DNA of 64,000 nucleotides from CAKZLS01 sp963786305 (GTDB lineage Bacteria; Pseudomonadota; Alphaproteobacteria; Rhodospirillales; Defluviicoccaceae): contig CAWAYL010000007.1 in NCBI GenBank assembly GCA_963786305.1, forward strand, positions 1 to 64,000, read 5' to 3'. Positions 46,439 through 59,037 of this stretch are shown piece after piece. A model generated the notes under the pieces. The model searched no databases, was not told the DNA's origin, and saw only the letters and a program-made list of their open reading frames with translations. How positions within the stretch are numbered: the first letter of the stretch is position 1; each line of letters opens with the position of its first letter. Made by a program: the position numbers and the translations under genes.

Positions 46439-47911
46439 ATGGTCCTTGAGGCCATTCGTGGCGTACCCATTCCGCGCGACCAAGAAGGAAGAGCATTGTC
46501 CACGAAAACTGGTACTCGTTTGCTCGGAAGCCGGCCTGTCGGTTTAAGCAGGTTCATGAGCCCGGGATATGGGGTGGTCGCCATCTCGCTGCTGTGCATT
46601 TTCACCGTATCCACGGGTGGCGCCTACTTGTTCGGCCTGCCGCAGGTTTTCGTCCTGTCCCTTGTATTCTCGGCGTTTATGCTGCTGGTTTTGCGGTTTC
46701 GGGTCGAAATGCCGCCGCTGCAGTTCGCTTTCGTGTACCTCTTGAGTGTCATGCCGGGCACTGTCTACTCGGCTATCGAGGGCGACCTCGAGGGCCGGTC
46801 GTTCGTGCAGTTGTTGGCGTCGCTGGCGACATTCGTGATCGTTTCGTCGTTCCTGACCAAGTGGCACGAGGTCAATTCGGAAGCGACGACGGGACGGGTC
46901 CTTGAGATCGCCATCCTCGGCTTTGGGGCCTTCGGCATCTTCGAGATGTTTTTCTATGAATTGGTGTTTGACATGAGGTCGGTTCTGTATGGAGCTGACG
47001 CGATCCCCGAGCATCTTTTTCGCGACAATCTGCTGTATTATGCGCCGCGCCCCACCGGGATGTTTTCCGAAGGTCTCGAATTACGCGCGGTTCATGGGGA
47101 TATCGTCGCGGCCTATCTGATCGTCACCCGCCGCATCGTGAGATCCTTCATCTATATCGGGGCGTTTCGTGGTGCTTACACGCTCGCCTTCCTTCTGGTT
47201 CGCGGCGCCCGCGCTTATTCTCGGACTGATGGCCGCTAATCCGCAACAGGTGCTCGCCGGCTTCTGGACGACGTTCTCGAAGGGGTTAACGGGGCCGTTG
47301 ATCGCCATCGGCAGGCTTATTTTCGCGTTCTCATCGTATTCTCTCAGGCCGAGCGTATCGAAGCAATCCAATCGGGCAACGAGAGCAGCTTCAATGAACG
47401 GATCGCGGATCCGGTGTTGTTTCTGCTTCGAGAGTGGGATTCCCCGGTCCTCGGCAGCGGCGCGACGGCGCATAACGAAATGGCGGGCATCGGCAGGGCG
47501 GCGCATCGATTCGCCCAGGTGGAAGGCTCGATCATCAAGACGGACGTCTATCGCCAGGCCATCGCGACAACGCTTCTGATCTTCGCGGCCATGGGAGCGT
47601 TCGGCCTCTGGATTCTGTTCGTCGGGGAGGGATACTCCATGGGATGAACGGCATCATTTGGATCGGCGCGTTCTTCGTGGCGAATTTCGTTACCGGAGGA
47701 TTCAATTCGGCCGCCATGTGGGTTCCATGCGCGCTTCTTTTCAGTCTCTGCTGGAGCGTTCTGTCGCGAAACGCGGCGAGTGACTTCGGGTCCGGTGACG
47801 GACCGGACGGGCGAGACGGGCCGCAATCGCGCCGTCCTGAGAAGTTTGGAGCCCGCTTACCGGCTGCGAAACCGCCGCGCCGCAAGGATCAAGTTCCGGA
47901 CAAAACGGTAG
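46439..47911 (+). CDS. O-antigen polymerase/ligase-like membrane protein, frameshifted
   Basis: Membrane protein of the Wzy/WaaL type. The first part (46439-47160) has spans VVAISLLCIFTVSTGGAYLF, VFVLSLVFSAFMLLVLRFRV and FVQLLASLATFVIVSSFL, and the periplasmic loop RPTGMFSEGLELRAVHGDIV, where ligases and polymerases carry their key residues. Later parts, in other frames, include PALILGLMAANPQQVLAGFW, then the soluble stretch RIADPVLFLLREWDSPVLG, then GAFGLWILFVGEGYSMG and IIWIGAFFVANFVTGGFNSA. Shifts near 47165, 47340 and 47645. The end is uncertain (47815-47911) because the convergent glycosyltransferase gene overlaps. Confidence 0.65.
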
Positions 47912-49129
47912 ATCCATTTTGCAACGCTGCCGCATACCAGCAACAAACCGAATTCCGGCGGCTCCCCGGGCACATGCGGCCACGGGCTTGTCCTTGCGCA
48001 TTTTCAGATTGCCGAGAAGGTCGTCGAGGCGCGCGACGTAGCTTTCGAAACGGACCATCCGGGCAATGCGCTCGCGCTCCGCGGTCGGGACGAGCGGTTC
48101 CGTGCGGGCAATCGCCTTCATCACACATTGCGTCAGGTCCGAGCTGCCGCCTTCGAGATAAATCAGGGCATCACCGCTGACTTCTTTGAGAACCGGCAGC
48201 GGGTTGACGATGCAGGGTGTTCCGCAATAGAGCGCCTCCACCGGAGGAAGACCGAATCCCTCGAAGGTGGAGAGAAAAACCATGAGCCGGGATTTCTTGA
48301 TTTCCTCGAATTTCTCGCGATCGGTCAGTCCCGACTTGCGTACAAACTTGATGCCTCGCGCGTTCGCAATTTCACGGAGCTGGCTTTCCGTCTCCTCGGG
48401 CATGGTTCCGATGACGACGAAGGTAAATCCGGCGATATCGTCGCTGAACACATCGCGGAGCGCGGTGATCCCCTTGTGCCGGTTTGCCCCGTCGAGCCGC
48501 GCGATGCAAACGATCTGGTTGGCGCGCTCGGCCTCGACGCTATCGGCGACGATGCTGTTGATCGAGAGATAGCAGTACCGAAAGGCCTCCGCCGGTCGAT
48601 AAGGGCGGTAATATTCCCGCGCGCGCTCCGAGCCGTACGCCGTCGACGAAAGGATCACGTCGGCGTAGCGTGAAGAGGCCCAGAAAGGAGCCGTTCGCAA
48701 TATACTCCGCTGGTTGGCGTTTTCGGCGTTGAACCATGTGGGCGCTTCGAAATCGAGGAAGACCAGCGGCGCCGCGAGTTTTCGCGCCGTCGATACCGCC
48801 GCCACGTAAGGCCCCCAATCCATGCTCTGATTGGGCGTCAGGAAGATCACGTCGAACGGCCCCTCTGGCGGCCTGACGAAGTCCGGATCGATATGCAGTT
48901 CGATCCGGCCATGAGACGGATAGGTCAGGAAATCGCGCATGAGAAAGGGCTGCGCCGTGGTCCACGCGACGACATCGGCGCCGCCTGCCGCCAGGGCCTC
49001 GGTCATCATCCACGCATGATACCGTCCACCCGTGTAACCGATGGCATGGTGCGGCGCCACGATGAGAATTCTGCGGGACGAGATACCGATGTTCCCCTGA
49101 CCACTGTGTTCAACCGGCCCGTCCGTCAT
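47857..49129 (-). CDS. Glycosyltransferase family 4 (GT-B), frameshift near the C-terminus
   Basis: About 424 codons. The N-terminal domain starts SSRRILIVAPHHAIGYTGGR (glycine-rich acceptor loop). The C-terminal domain has QIVCIARLDGANRHKGITAL and the donor-site motif FLSTFEGFGLPPVEALYCGT PC (EX7E: first Glu in FEGFG, second in VEAL). A shift near 47970 gives a natural end (LLLVCGSVAKWIYRFVRNLI, stop at 47857); without it the frame runs on to 47741. Start ATG 49129. Probable role: adding a sugar to the lipid-linked repeat unit. Confidence 0.85.
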
Positions 49130-49242
49130 GAGTACTTACCCCAGCCCGATTCGACACGCATAAAGACTATAACATTCTCCGAAAAAGCACAACAAACAAG
49201 AGAACATTTACCGCATCGAAAGCTCTTGGTTGCAATAACGGG

Positions 49243-50859
49243 TCAATTCATAATACCGATGATTCGATTTCCCAATAAAATTACGTAAGCGTAACGGTGT
49301 GTCGAATACATCATGCGGCGCGTCCAGTTCAATCCCGCGGTTCGGCTTTGGAGGAAGATCATCCCGGCGCACCGCGGCGCCATGCGTTTGCGCCCGTAGG
49401 CGACGACCGCCAACAGGCTCTGCCGCAGGTGTTTATCCGTGACGATCGTCAGGCCAACAAAAACAAGCCCGGCGGCGCAGGCCGGTATCAAGAAGGCCGA
49501 GGAGCGGCGGAAGCGTCTCGCGCCCAGAAGGACAGGGCGATGCCGAGGGCGAGCGCTGGAAGAAGAGGCAGGACGATGCCGGCCATGCTGCGGACATAGT
49601 CGGCGAACGGGAAACCCGCGACCCGCGACAGCCAGTAGGGGGCGAGGGGCATGGCGAGACCGGAAAACGCCATGCCGACGGCAACGGCCTCGACGCCGTG
49701 TGGCGCCAGCGCATAGACGATCGCCGCCTGGATAGCCGAAAGAAAGACGATCCATTTCCAGCCAGCCGAAGGTTTTCCGATGGCCTGAAACGTCGGAACC
49801 ACGTTGGTGGTGAAACTCCCCAGCATCTGCATGATGGCGAGGAAGAAAAGCACGTTCGTGCCACTCCCCCACTGATCGCCGCCGAACAGCCGGAGAAAGG
49901 GCCCCGGAGCCACCACCAGTACCAGCAGGCAGGCGAACAGGGCAAACGCGGTGTATCGCGACGAGTACAGAAAGGCGCGGCCGACAAGCTTGATGTCGGA
50001 CTGGATGGACGCAAAGGTCGGATAGACGACGGTAAAGACCATTCCGCTCAACTGCGTGCCGATGAGTTGAACGATCCGGTAGCTGAAGGTGTAGTACCCG
50101 AGAGCCTCGGCCGAGAGAAACCGCGCCATGATCAACTGCGGCAGGTTCTGCAGCAGGACGGCGGCGACGCTGGTCAGCGACAGATGGCCGCCGATCACCC
50201 AGACATCCCGCAGATGCGCCAAGCGGAAACGCATCAGTCCCAGCGGCTGACCGGCCAGCCGAAAGAGAACGAAACATGTAGGGACCGACACAGCCCTGAA
50301 GAGCGAAAAGGCTGACCAGCGGATACCCTGCCAGCGTCAGGCCAATGGCGGTGACGGAGGCGCAGATCACGGCGATCGTCTGGAGGATCGCGAGACGGCT
50401 GAAGTTCAGTTCCTTCTGAGCGACCGCGATATCGACGGCCGGAAGGCACATCAGCGGCACGAACAGCCCGCCGATCAGAAACGCCCCGCCCAGCCCCTCC
50501 ATTCTGTAGAAGGAATCGATGGCGGGTGCGGCCAGCACCAGCGCCAGGCCGATACCGAAACTCAACAGGGCCGCCAGGGCCTGAGCCGCCGCCACGTGCG
50601 GTTTCTCCATCTTCGGCAGGGCGATGATGCCCTGCGCGGCGCCGCTGCGACCGACGTTTTGACCGAGCGACGCCGCCGCCCAGGCCACGCCATAAAGCCC
50701 CATGGTCGCGGGATCCACGAGCCGGCTGAGCAAGGCCAGGGTTCCGCCCGCGAAAATGGCGCGGAGCCCCATGCCGATGCCGCTCCAGCCGATGTTCCTG
50801 AGGAATTTTCTTTTGAAGCTTGCCTGGCCGGACAAGTCCGTGTCGGCGTCGGCCGGCAT
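49243..50859 (-). CDS. Wzx/WzxC-type flippase, frameshifted
   Basis: Polysaccharide-transport membrane protein that flips lipid-linked repeat units. N-terminal SFKRKFLRNIGWSGIGMGLR and LSRLVDPATMGLYGVAWAAA are the family entry. Further parts: LTSVAAVLLQNLPQLIMARF and LSAEALGYYTFSYRIVQLIG, typical of the WzxC/polysaccharide synthase group. It breaks at about 50265 and 49510 (frameshifts). The end may be at 49243 (MMYSTHRYAYVILLG… in the last frame) or slightly earlier. Start ATG 50859, after a large leader. Confidence 0.82.
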   Translation of the reverse strand: MPADADTDLSGQASFKRKFLRNIGWSGIGMGLRAIFAGGTLALLSRLVDPATMGLYGVAWAAASLGQNVGRSGAAQGIIALPKMEKPHVAAAQALAALLSFGIGLALVLAAPAIDSFYRMEGLGGAFLIGGLFVPLMCLPAVDIAVAQKELNFSRLAILQTIAVICASVTAIGLTLAGYPLVSLFALQGCVGPYMFRSLSAGRSAAGTDAFPLGASAGCLGDRRPSVADQRRRRPAAEPAAVDHGAVSLGRGSRVLHLQLPDRSTHRHAVERNGLYRRLSDLCVHPVRHQACRPRLSVLVAIHRVCPVRLPAGTGGGSGALSPAVRRRSVGEWHERAFLPRHHADAGEFHHQRGSDVSGHRKTFGWLEMDRLSFGYPGGDRLCAGATRRRGRCRRHGVFRSRHAPRPLLAVAGRGFPVRRLCPQHGRHRPASSSSARPRHRPVLLGARRFRRSSAFLIPACAAGLVFVGLTIVTDKHLRQSLLAVVAYGRKRMAPRCAGMIFLQSRTAGLNWTRRMMYSTHRYAYVILLGNRIIGIMN

Positions 50860-51105
50860 CCGTCCGCGAAATCGGTGTCCGGCCCCGGAGGGTCGGCGGC
50901 GTTTCCCGCGTCTTGCTGCTTCTTGTCGTCAGAGTGTGACACGGCCGGGTCCCGCGAATAATGTCCAGTCGGTGAATTCGTGGTGACGTGCGGACACTGC
51001 CGCGGAAATCCTGGCGCCGGCAGTCGGGAAAGCGTGCGCTCCCGGCGCTGCTTCGCAATGATCCCGGCCGCGCCGGCGCGGCCGAAGCTTATTGTCCGCC
51101 GGACG

Positions 51106-51675
51106 TCAGATCGCCACCGCGCGTGTTTCATAGACCGCTTCGCCGATCAGGAGATCGATGGCGGCGGTCAGCCAGATCCCGTGGATGCTCTCGACCACGT
51201 TGTAGGCGTGCGATGGCACATGGAGCGAGATGTCGGATAGCTCCTTGAGCGGATTGTCGGTGTCGCGTCCGGTAAAGCTGGCTACGGGAAGCGAGGCCGA
51301 GCGGGCATATTTGGCCGCGTTGACGACGGAGGGCGAGGTGCCGCTGACGCTGATCAGGACCACCGCATCTTCCGGTTTCGCGTGATGCTCGATCGCCTTC
51401 GCCATCCAGTTGTCGTAACCGTAGTCATTGGCGAAACAGGTGATGAGATTGGGATCGTGAAAGGTGATCGAGCGGACCTTTCCTTGCTTCGTGAAATCGA
51501 CGGCGCCGTGCTCGGACAGCGATGCGCTGGCGCCATTGCCCGCGAACATCATTTTCCCGCCCTTGTCCCGCGTCTGGGCGGCGAGGTCGCGAAAGCGCTT
51601 GATGTCTTCGTACACCTCCTTGCCAAACGCCAATTGTCTGTATTGGTCGAAATAGCTGTCCAGAAATTCAGTCAT
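51106..51675 (-). CDS. SIS-domain sugar-phosphate isomerase, GmhA-like
   Basis: 189 aa. SIS fold with GGKMMFAGNGASASLSEHGA (phosphate loop), FANDYGYDNWMAKAI and AVVLISVSGTSPSVVNAAKY; these resemble phosphoheptose isomerase GmhA, but the usual metal-binding residues cannot be checked by eye. It may make a heptose or another sugar precursor for the polymer. It is downstream of the oxidoreductase gene, 34 bp away, and probably in the same operon as the UDP-glucuronate decarboxylase. Confidence 0.8.
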   Translation of the reverse strand: MTEFLDSYFDQYRQLAFGKEVYEDIKRFRDLAAQTRDKGGKMMFAGNGASASLSEHGAVDFTKQGKVRSITFHDPNLITCFANDYGYDNWMAKAIEHHAKPEDAVVLISVSGTSPSVVNAAKYARSASLPVASFTGRDTDNPLKELSDISLHVPSHAYNVVESIHGIWLTAAIDLLIGEAVYETRAVAI

Positions 51676-51709
51676 GGCACGGTCTCTCCTGATTGGTATC
51701 CCGCCCGGT

Positions 51710-52777
51710 CTATACCGAGACGGCGTTCAAATCCGTATAGAGCGTATCGGCTTCATGCCGCTCGTTGGCGTAGATCTTGTCGACCAGGCGCATGACTTCC
51801 AGGGCATGCGACGAACTGCCGGAAACGATGGGCAGACCCTTCTGCACCGCGTCCAGGAAAATCCTGATTTCCGCGTCCCACGACGAATCGGTCTCATAGG
51901 AGAAACTTTCCTCTTCCTCCCACGTGGCCGCCGGTGCCTTGGTTCGATTGGTGGCGACCACCAGCACTTCCTTGCCGTAGGTATCGCTCGAGGTCTTGAG
52001 GCCGTTCAGAACCATGTATCCGCGTTCCATGAACACCTCGAGCGAAAAAAGATGGCGCCACTGGGTCATGGTCGAATGAATGGACGCGACACGGCCCGAC
52101 TTGGAATCGCGCAGCAATGCAAAGACATTGTCTTCGACGCCCGGAACTTTCCAATACAGGCTCGACACCATTGCCTGGACTTCGTCGAACGGGCCGCCCA
52201 GGTAGAGAAACAGGTCGAGCATGTGGATGCCCTGGTCGATCAGGATGCCGCCACCGGCCAGGCTCGGGTCGGCGCGCCAGGTATTCAGATAGTCCGAGTC
52301 CACCGACTTGCCGTAGCGGCCGCGCATCCACAAGGTGCGGCCGTATTTGCCGCTGTCGACGATGTTGCGCATATGAATGGCGGCGCCGTGCTGGCGGTGA
52401 TTGAAACCATACATCAATTTGCATCGCGAAGCGCGCTCAACCGCGATGATGTCCATCATATCGGCGCCGGTGAACGCCGGGGGCTTCTCGCAAAAAACGT
52501 GCTTACCGGCCTTCAGCGCCGCGATGGTGATCGGTTTGTTCAGTGCGTTGACGGTAGCGATGAAGACCGCGTCGATGCCGGGATCGGCGATCATCTCCGG
52601 CCAATCGTCGTAAACGTGAATGCCGTCGGCCACCCCCCGTGGCTTCATGAACGGGTCGCAAACGGCGACGACGCGAGCCTGACCGGTCGGCTCCACCTTT
52701 TCGTGGCGAAGCCGTCCCATCTTGCCGTATCCGGCTATACCGATTTTGAGCGGTTGTTTCTGCGTATCAAGAGACAT
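51710..52777 (-). CDS. Gfo/Idh/MocA-family oxidoreductase
   Basis: 355 aa NAD(P)-dependent sugar dehydrogenase family. The nucleotide loop is LKIGIAGYGKMGRLRHEKVE; the catalytic-type motif is HVFCEKPPAFTGADMM (EKP); the active-region pattern SLAGGGILIDQGIHMLDLFL has the His and Asp of GGxxxDxxxHxxD. It starts at 52777, one base after the stop of the uxs gene (TGAATG). Substrate unknown; probably a nucleotide sugar or a polymer sugar. Confidence 0.9.
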   Translation of the reverse strand: MSLDTQKQPLKIGIAGYGKMGRLRHEKVEPTGQARVVAVCDPFMKPRGVADGIHVYDDWPEMIADPGIDAVFIATVNALNKPITIAALKAGKHVFCEKPPAFTGADMMDIIAVERASRCKLMYGFNHRQHGAAIHMRNIVDSGKYGRTLWMRGRYGKSVDSDYLNTWRADPSLAGGGILIDQGIHMLDLFLYLGGPFDEVQAMVSSLYWKVPGVEDNVFALLRDSKSGRVASIHSTMTQWRHLFSLEVFMERGYMVLNGLKTSSDTYGKEVLVVATNRTKAPAATWEEEESFSYETDSSWDAEIRIFLDAVQKGLPIVSGSSSHALEVMRLVDKIYANERHEADTLYTDLNAVSV

Positions 52778-53888
<1,111 letters not shown>

Positions 53889-54255
53889 CGGCGCCCTTGC
53901 TCCTCGCAAATCCAATCCCTCCATTGCCGGCGCCCGCGGTCGCAACAAAGCCGACTTCCGCGTCGTCGGCGCCGAAAATGACTTCGCCCCGCCTCACGCC
54001 CTGCAACTAACACTAATGGTAGCATTCGCGGCATTTAATACAATAGGGCGCGCTATCGGAGGATAGGTGTATCTTTTGGTCGTCCTTGCCGCATCGCCCG
54101 TTTGGGGCACCTTGGGTGGGTAAGATGGCGTATTTGTGCCATTCGCATTTTTCGGTTCCGATCAGACCGCGTTCATCCGATCGAACCACTATTTTTTTGC
54201 CTAAGAGGTTTTGGCCGGGCGTCCACCCCAGGATCGCGTGCGTCCCCGAGACATC
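53889..54255. other. Non-coding gap between uxs copy 1 and galE
   Basis: 367 bases with no supported gene. It begins where the duplicated block ends and is AT-richer around 54030-54060 (ATTTAATACAATAGGG). No terminator was seen for galE, which ends at 54256. Confidence 0.4.
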
Positions 54256-55266
54256 CTACGCCGTCTCCGGACGTTTTCCGGGCATCGTCATGGATTGCCA
54301 TGACGTTTTGACGACTTCATCGAGATCGACAAACTTCGGCGACCAGTTCAACATCCTGGCGGCGGATTTGGCCCTCGCCACCAGGACCGGCGGGTCTCCA
54401 GGACGTCGATCGACCGTCCGCACCGTGATGCTCCGCCCGGTCACACGCTCGGCGGCGCTGATGATGGCGTGAACGGAATGACCGTTTCCAGTGCCGAGAT
54501 TGAGCGCCGTGGTTTCTCCTCCCGCTTCCAGATAGCGAAGCGCCGCGAGATGCGCTTCGGCAAGGTCGCAAACATGGATATAGTCCCGCACGGCGGTGCC
54601 GTCGGGCGTCGGGTAGTCCGTTCCAAAAACCTCGATGGCGTCTCGGAGGCCGGCCGCACATTGCAAAACTAGAGGAATGAGATGAGTTTCAGGCTCGTGT
54701 TCCTCCGTCAATTCGCCGCTGGGATGTGCGCCCGCCGCGTTGAAATAACGAAGCGATACCGATCGAAACGCGTGCGCCTGGCCGCAGTCCCGCAACATTT
54801 GTTCGACCATCTTCTTGCTGTGCCCGTAGGGATTGATCGGGTTCCTCGGGTGGTCTTCGTGTATCAAATCACTTTCGGCCAAGCCGTACACCGCGCAGGT
54901 GCTCGAGAAAACCAGATTGCCACAGCCGCACTCGATCATGGTCTCGGCAAGATTGAGCGATCCAGCGAAGTTGTTTCGGTAGTATCGGATCGGCTGCCCC
55001 ATGGATTCGCCCACGTACGCGAGCGCGGCAAAATGCACGACGGCCATGGGCTCATAGTCTTCGAACGCCCGAACAAGCGTCGGCCGGTCGAGGAGGTCGC
55101 CCTCGACGAGCGGCCCCCATTTTACATTGTGGCGGTGACCCCGGCTTAAATTGTCGAAGACGACCGGTGTGTACCCATGGTCGGCCAGAAGCTTGCAGGT
55201 ATGGCTTCCGATAAAGCCGGCGCCGCCGGTGACCAAAACAGGTTTCGAACTGCTGGGATTGGACAT
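54256..55266 (-). CDS. galE: UDP-glucose 4-epimerase
   Basis: 336 aa extended SDR. VLVTGGAGFIGSHTCKLLAD binds NAD; VFSSTCAVYGLAESDLIHED and the catalytic NPYGHSKKMVEQMLRDC (YxxxK) follow; then SLRYFNAAGAHPSGELTEEH, a clear GalE signature, and GTAVRDYIHVCDLAEAHL. It makes UDP-galactose for the polymer. Start ATG 55266, 9 bp downstream (on the minus strand) of the MITE that separates it from uxs copy 2. Lies between the two copies of the 1041 bp repeat. Confidence 0.93.
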   Translation of the reverse strand: MSNPSSSKPVLVTGGAGFIGSHTCKLLADHGYTPVVFDNLSRGHRHNVKWGPLVEGDLLDRPTLVRAFEDYEPMAVVHFAALAYVGESMGQPIRYYRNNFAGSLNLAETMIECGCGNLVFSSTCAVYGLAESDLIHEDHPRNPINPYGHSKKMVEQMLRDCGQAHAFRSVSLRYFNAAGAHPSGELTEEHEPETHLIPLVLQCAAGLRDAIEVFGTDYPTPDGTAVRDYIHVCDLAEAHLAALRYLEAGGETTALNLGTGNGHSVHAIISAAERVTGRSITVRTVDRRPGDPPVLVARAKSAARMLNWSPKFVDLDEVVKTSWQSMTMPGKRPETA

Positions 55267-55275
55267 GTGAACCTA

Positions 55276-55536
55276 GTGGTCTGGATTTAACATATGGTAC
55301 CCATACGACGGCCTTCCGAGTTCCGCTGTTTAGGCGCGTGGCGCGGCGTGATGCTGTCGCATCACAAGCGCCGCGCAACGACGCCAGGGGGCTCGGAAGG
55401 CCGCCCTGCGGGTCGCGTTTCGCACTCCCTCGGGGCGTCCGACGCGCTTGACGATGGATCCCCATCGCCGGCGCGCGCCTCCTGCCGAGGGAGTGCGAAA
55501 CGCGATCGTATGGGTACCATATGTTGATCCAAACCA

Positions 55537-55537
<1 letters not shown>
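55276..55537. repeat. MITE-like element, CTAG-target type, copy 2
   Basis: 262 bp with TA on both sides (55274-55275, 55538-55539). Ends: left GTGGTCTGGATTTAACATAT, right (inverted) GTGGTTTGGATCAACATATG. Core about 90 percent like copy 1 at 43451, same orientation. The right TA is part of the TAG stop codon of uxs copy 2, so insertion occurred exactly at the stop codon. Confidence 0.85.
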
Positions 55538-56638
<1,101 letters not shown>

Positions 56639-56651
56639 TGGCGTGTTCCGT

Positions 56652-58136
56652 TCAGAACGCGTTCTTTCCGAACGAGCCAGTGAAAACGGTCATTATGACG
56701 ACCTTGACGTCCAGCATGACCGACCAATTCTCGATGTAATACAGGTCGTGTTCGACCCGCTTTCTGAGCTTTTCTTCCGTATCGGTTTCGCCGCGCCAGC
56801 CATTGACCTGGGCCCAACCGGTGATTCCGGGCTTGACCCTGTGACGAGCCGCGTAATCGGCGACGACATCCTGGTACAGCCGATTGCCCGCCTTGGCCCT
56901 CGTCGGATGCGGCCGCGGGCCCACCAAAGACATCTCGCCCTTGAGAACGTTGATCAACTGCGGCAGCTCATCGATACTGGAGCGGCGCAGGAACCAACCA
57001 ATTCGGGTCACGCGAGAGTCGTTGCGCTCCGTCAGCCGGTCGGCGTTCTCATCGCGCAAATGGTGGTGCATCGTTCGATATTTATAGACGCCGATGAGCT
57101 GGTTGTTAAAGCCATAGCGGTTCTGCCGAAAGAAAATCGGTCCCGGGCTGTCGATTTTGATCGCGATCGCCACCAAAGCCATCAACGGCGCCAGCAGAAG
57201 CAACAAGATAGAGGCCAGCACTTTGTCCTCAACCCATTTGAACACGCCGCTCCAACCCGAAAACGGGACCTTTTCAATTTCCAGGACAGGCACCCGGCCA
57301 AGCACGCGATGATGATGGGCTGGGAAATGATAGCCGATCAGGTCGCTTCCAACATAGATATGTATGGGCAGTTCCCGAAGTTTCCGGGTGATCGAGATCA
57401 ATCGCTCATCGGCATTCCATGGAAATGCGATGACGACATCGTCGATGTCACCGCGGCGGACCCAATCGACGAGATCGCTCAAATTCCCGACGACGGGATG
57501 ACCGTGAACGTCGGCGCCCGTCCGCGATATCGTGCGGTCGTCGAATACCCCGACAATGCGGCGCCATGGCGCATGTTCCTCGTGCAGACGGGACAGGAAG
57601 AGGCGGGCCTGCTCGCCGACGCCGACGACGGCGATACGCCTCTGCAACCGGCCCGATTTTGCCGCGCTTCTGAGCCATGACGCAAACGCCGCTCGGCCCA
57701 TGACCAGCCCGACGGAACCTGCCGCGAACGTCGTGAATACCCAGGCGCGGGAAAACAGGCCAGATATCTTAAAGGCAAAGCCCAGTCCCGTCAAAACGAG
57801 AAAAACCGCCGCGAGAATGAACAGCATGCGCGGCATTCGACGAGGCCAGGCGGCGACGGTCTCGAAATCGTATAGACCCGCGAAGTAGAAGAAAAGAGCG
57901 GTGAGCGCCGCCATCAACGCGAGTGCCGCCACATAGGACGACAGGTCCGGGTTCGAAGCGCCCAGATACGCCAGCCACGACACGAGCCCGACGGCGACCA
58001 AAATAACCGCGTCGCATACGCCTAGAATGCTTGCGACGAAATTTTCCGACATGACAGAATTGCGACGAATCCCGGCATATCTCGGTTCAACCGGTATCTT
58101 GCCCGCAAACCCCTCGCCTGCAAAGCCCTCTGGCAT
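56652..58136 (-). CDS. Polyprenyl-phosphate sugar-1-phosphate transferase (polysaccharide initiation)
   Basis: 494 aa, WcaJ/ExoY-like with N-terminal membrane domain. Five N-terminal spans (FVASILGVCDAVILVAVGLV, YVAALALMAALTALFFYFAG and others), a Rossmann-like middle region (RIAVVGVGEQARLFLSRLHE), then the catalytic domain: VAIAIKIDSPGPIFFRQNRY, IGVYKYRTMHHH and SSIDELPQLINVLKGEMSLV GPRPH. It transfers a sugar phosphate to undecaprenyl phosphate, starting the repeat unit. Start ATG 58136 after GAGGGGCAGTGGG; MSENF at 58052 is an alternative. Intact. Confidence 0.93.
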   Translation of the reverse strand: MPEGFAGEGFAGKIPVEPRYAGIRRNSVMSENFVASILGVCDAVILVAVGLVSWLAYLGASNPDLSSYVAALALMAALTALFFYFAGLYDFETVAAWPRRMPRMLFILAAVFLVLTGLGFAFKISGLFSRAWVFTTFAAGSVGLVMGRAAFASWLRSAAKSGRLQRRIAVVGVGEQARLFLSRLHEEHAPWRRIVGVFDDRTISRTGADVHGHPVVGNLSDLVDWVRRGDIDDVVIAFPWNADERLISITRKLRELPIHIYVGSDLIGYHFPAHHHRVLGRVPVLEIEKVPFSGWSGVFKWVEDKVLASILLLLLAPLMALVAIAIKIDSPGPIFFRQNRYGFNNQLIGVYKYRTMHHHLRDENADRLTERNDSRVTRIGWFLRRSSIDELPQLINVLKGEMSLVGPRPHPTRAKAGNRLYQDVVADYAARHRVKPGITGWAQVNGWRGETDTEEKLRKRVEHDLYYIENWSVMLDVKVVIMTVFTGSFGKNAF

Positions 58137-59034
58137 CCCACTGCCCCTCTAACCCCACTAACTCAAATCTGGTCTTCGAAAACATCTGACATAAACGCAG
58201 CGTCCTAAACCCGCGAGGTCATTGACCGTTGCAGCCTGACAAAGCAGTAATAACGCGGATCGGTCAAGCCATGTTTTTGCCCCGTCTGGAGCTTGCGCTT
58301 GCCCGCATTTTTCCGACACGAACATAGCTGTTTTCCCCGCGTTGGCGCCACGCGTAGGAACGCATATCAGCCATGTTGGTCGCCAAGCGGCCGTGCGCCA
58401 GAAAAAGGTTTGGTCAAGCAGCAAATCGTGGTTCCCACGTGGCAAAAATACCGCATATCCGAAGACGCGGCCGTGATTTCGAAGCGCGCCGTTCCATATA
58501 GCCAGGACCTCGGAAGATCGCATATTATCGTTTTGTGTCAGCAAATTGGCCCTCGTGGCCGCCGCTGGTCAATAACCAGCATGGTCGCCGTCTTCGCGGT
58601 GAGGATGGAGCATCCGCCGCGACGCATCCCGTTCGCCGCGACGCGTGGCTTTCGGTCGCTTTCGCCAATGCCGGCGTCGCGATTTCGACCTGGCTTCGGC
58701 GATCCGGAGCTCGCGGCGCCCGGGTGGCTTGGGCGGCGCGTCCCATCATCGTCTGGTGAGTTAGGAAAGAGAGTTTCGCTCCTGGATGGCGGGCGGACAG
58801 GGGAGGACGGTTCGATCAACGGCGAATTGATCTGGACATCGCTCGGTTTTTTTGGTTTCTGTGCCGCGGCTTGGGTTCCAGCGAACGGCACAGTGTTGAC
58901 ACAAACGGTATGTTAGGCTGGGACTTCTTTATCGCGCTGGTTAATAGTGCTATACTCCACTGTGATTCCCTAGCGACACTTGCATCAATATTTGTGACTT
59001 TTTGGCACTTTTTTAAGGAACAGAGTGTTTTTTT
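58137..59034. other. Long divergent intergenic region between the two main polysaccharide transcripts
   Basis: About 900 bases with no supported gene between the sugar transferase (minus) and the tyrosine kinase (plus). The right third is AT-richer; TATACT near 58951 and a TTGACA near 58898 are possible promoter parts, but not at proper spacing to each other. Probably carries the promoters of both directions and a long leader for the kinase. Confidence 0.5.
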
Positions 59035-59037
59035 GTG

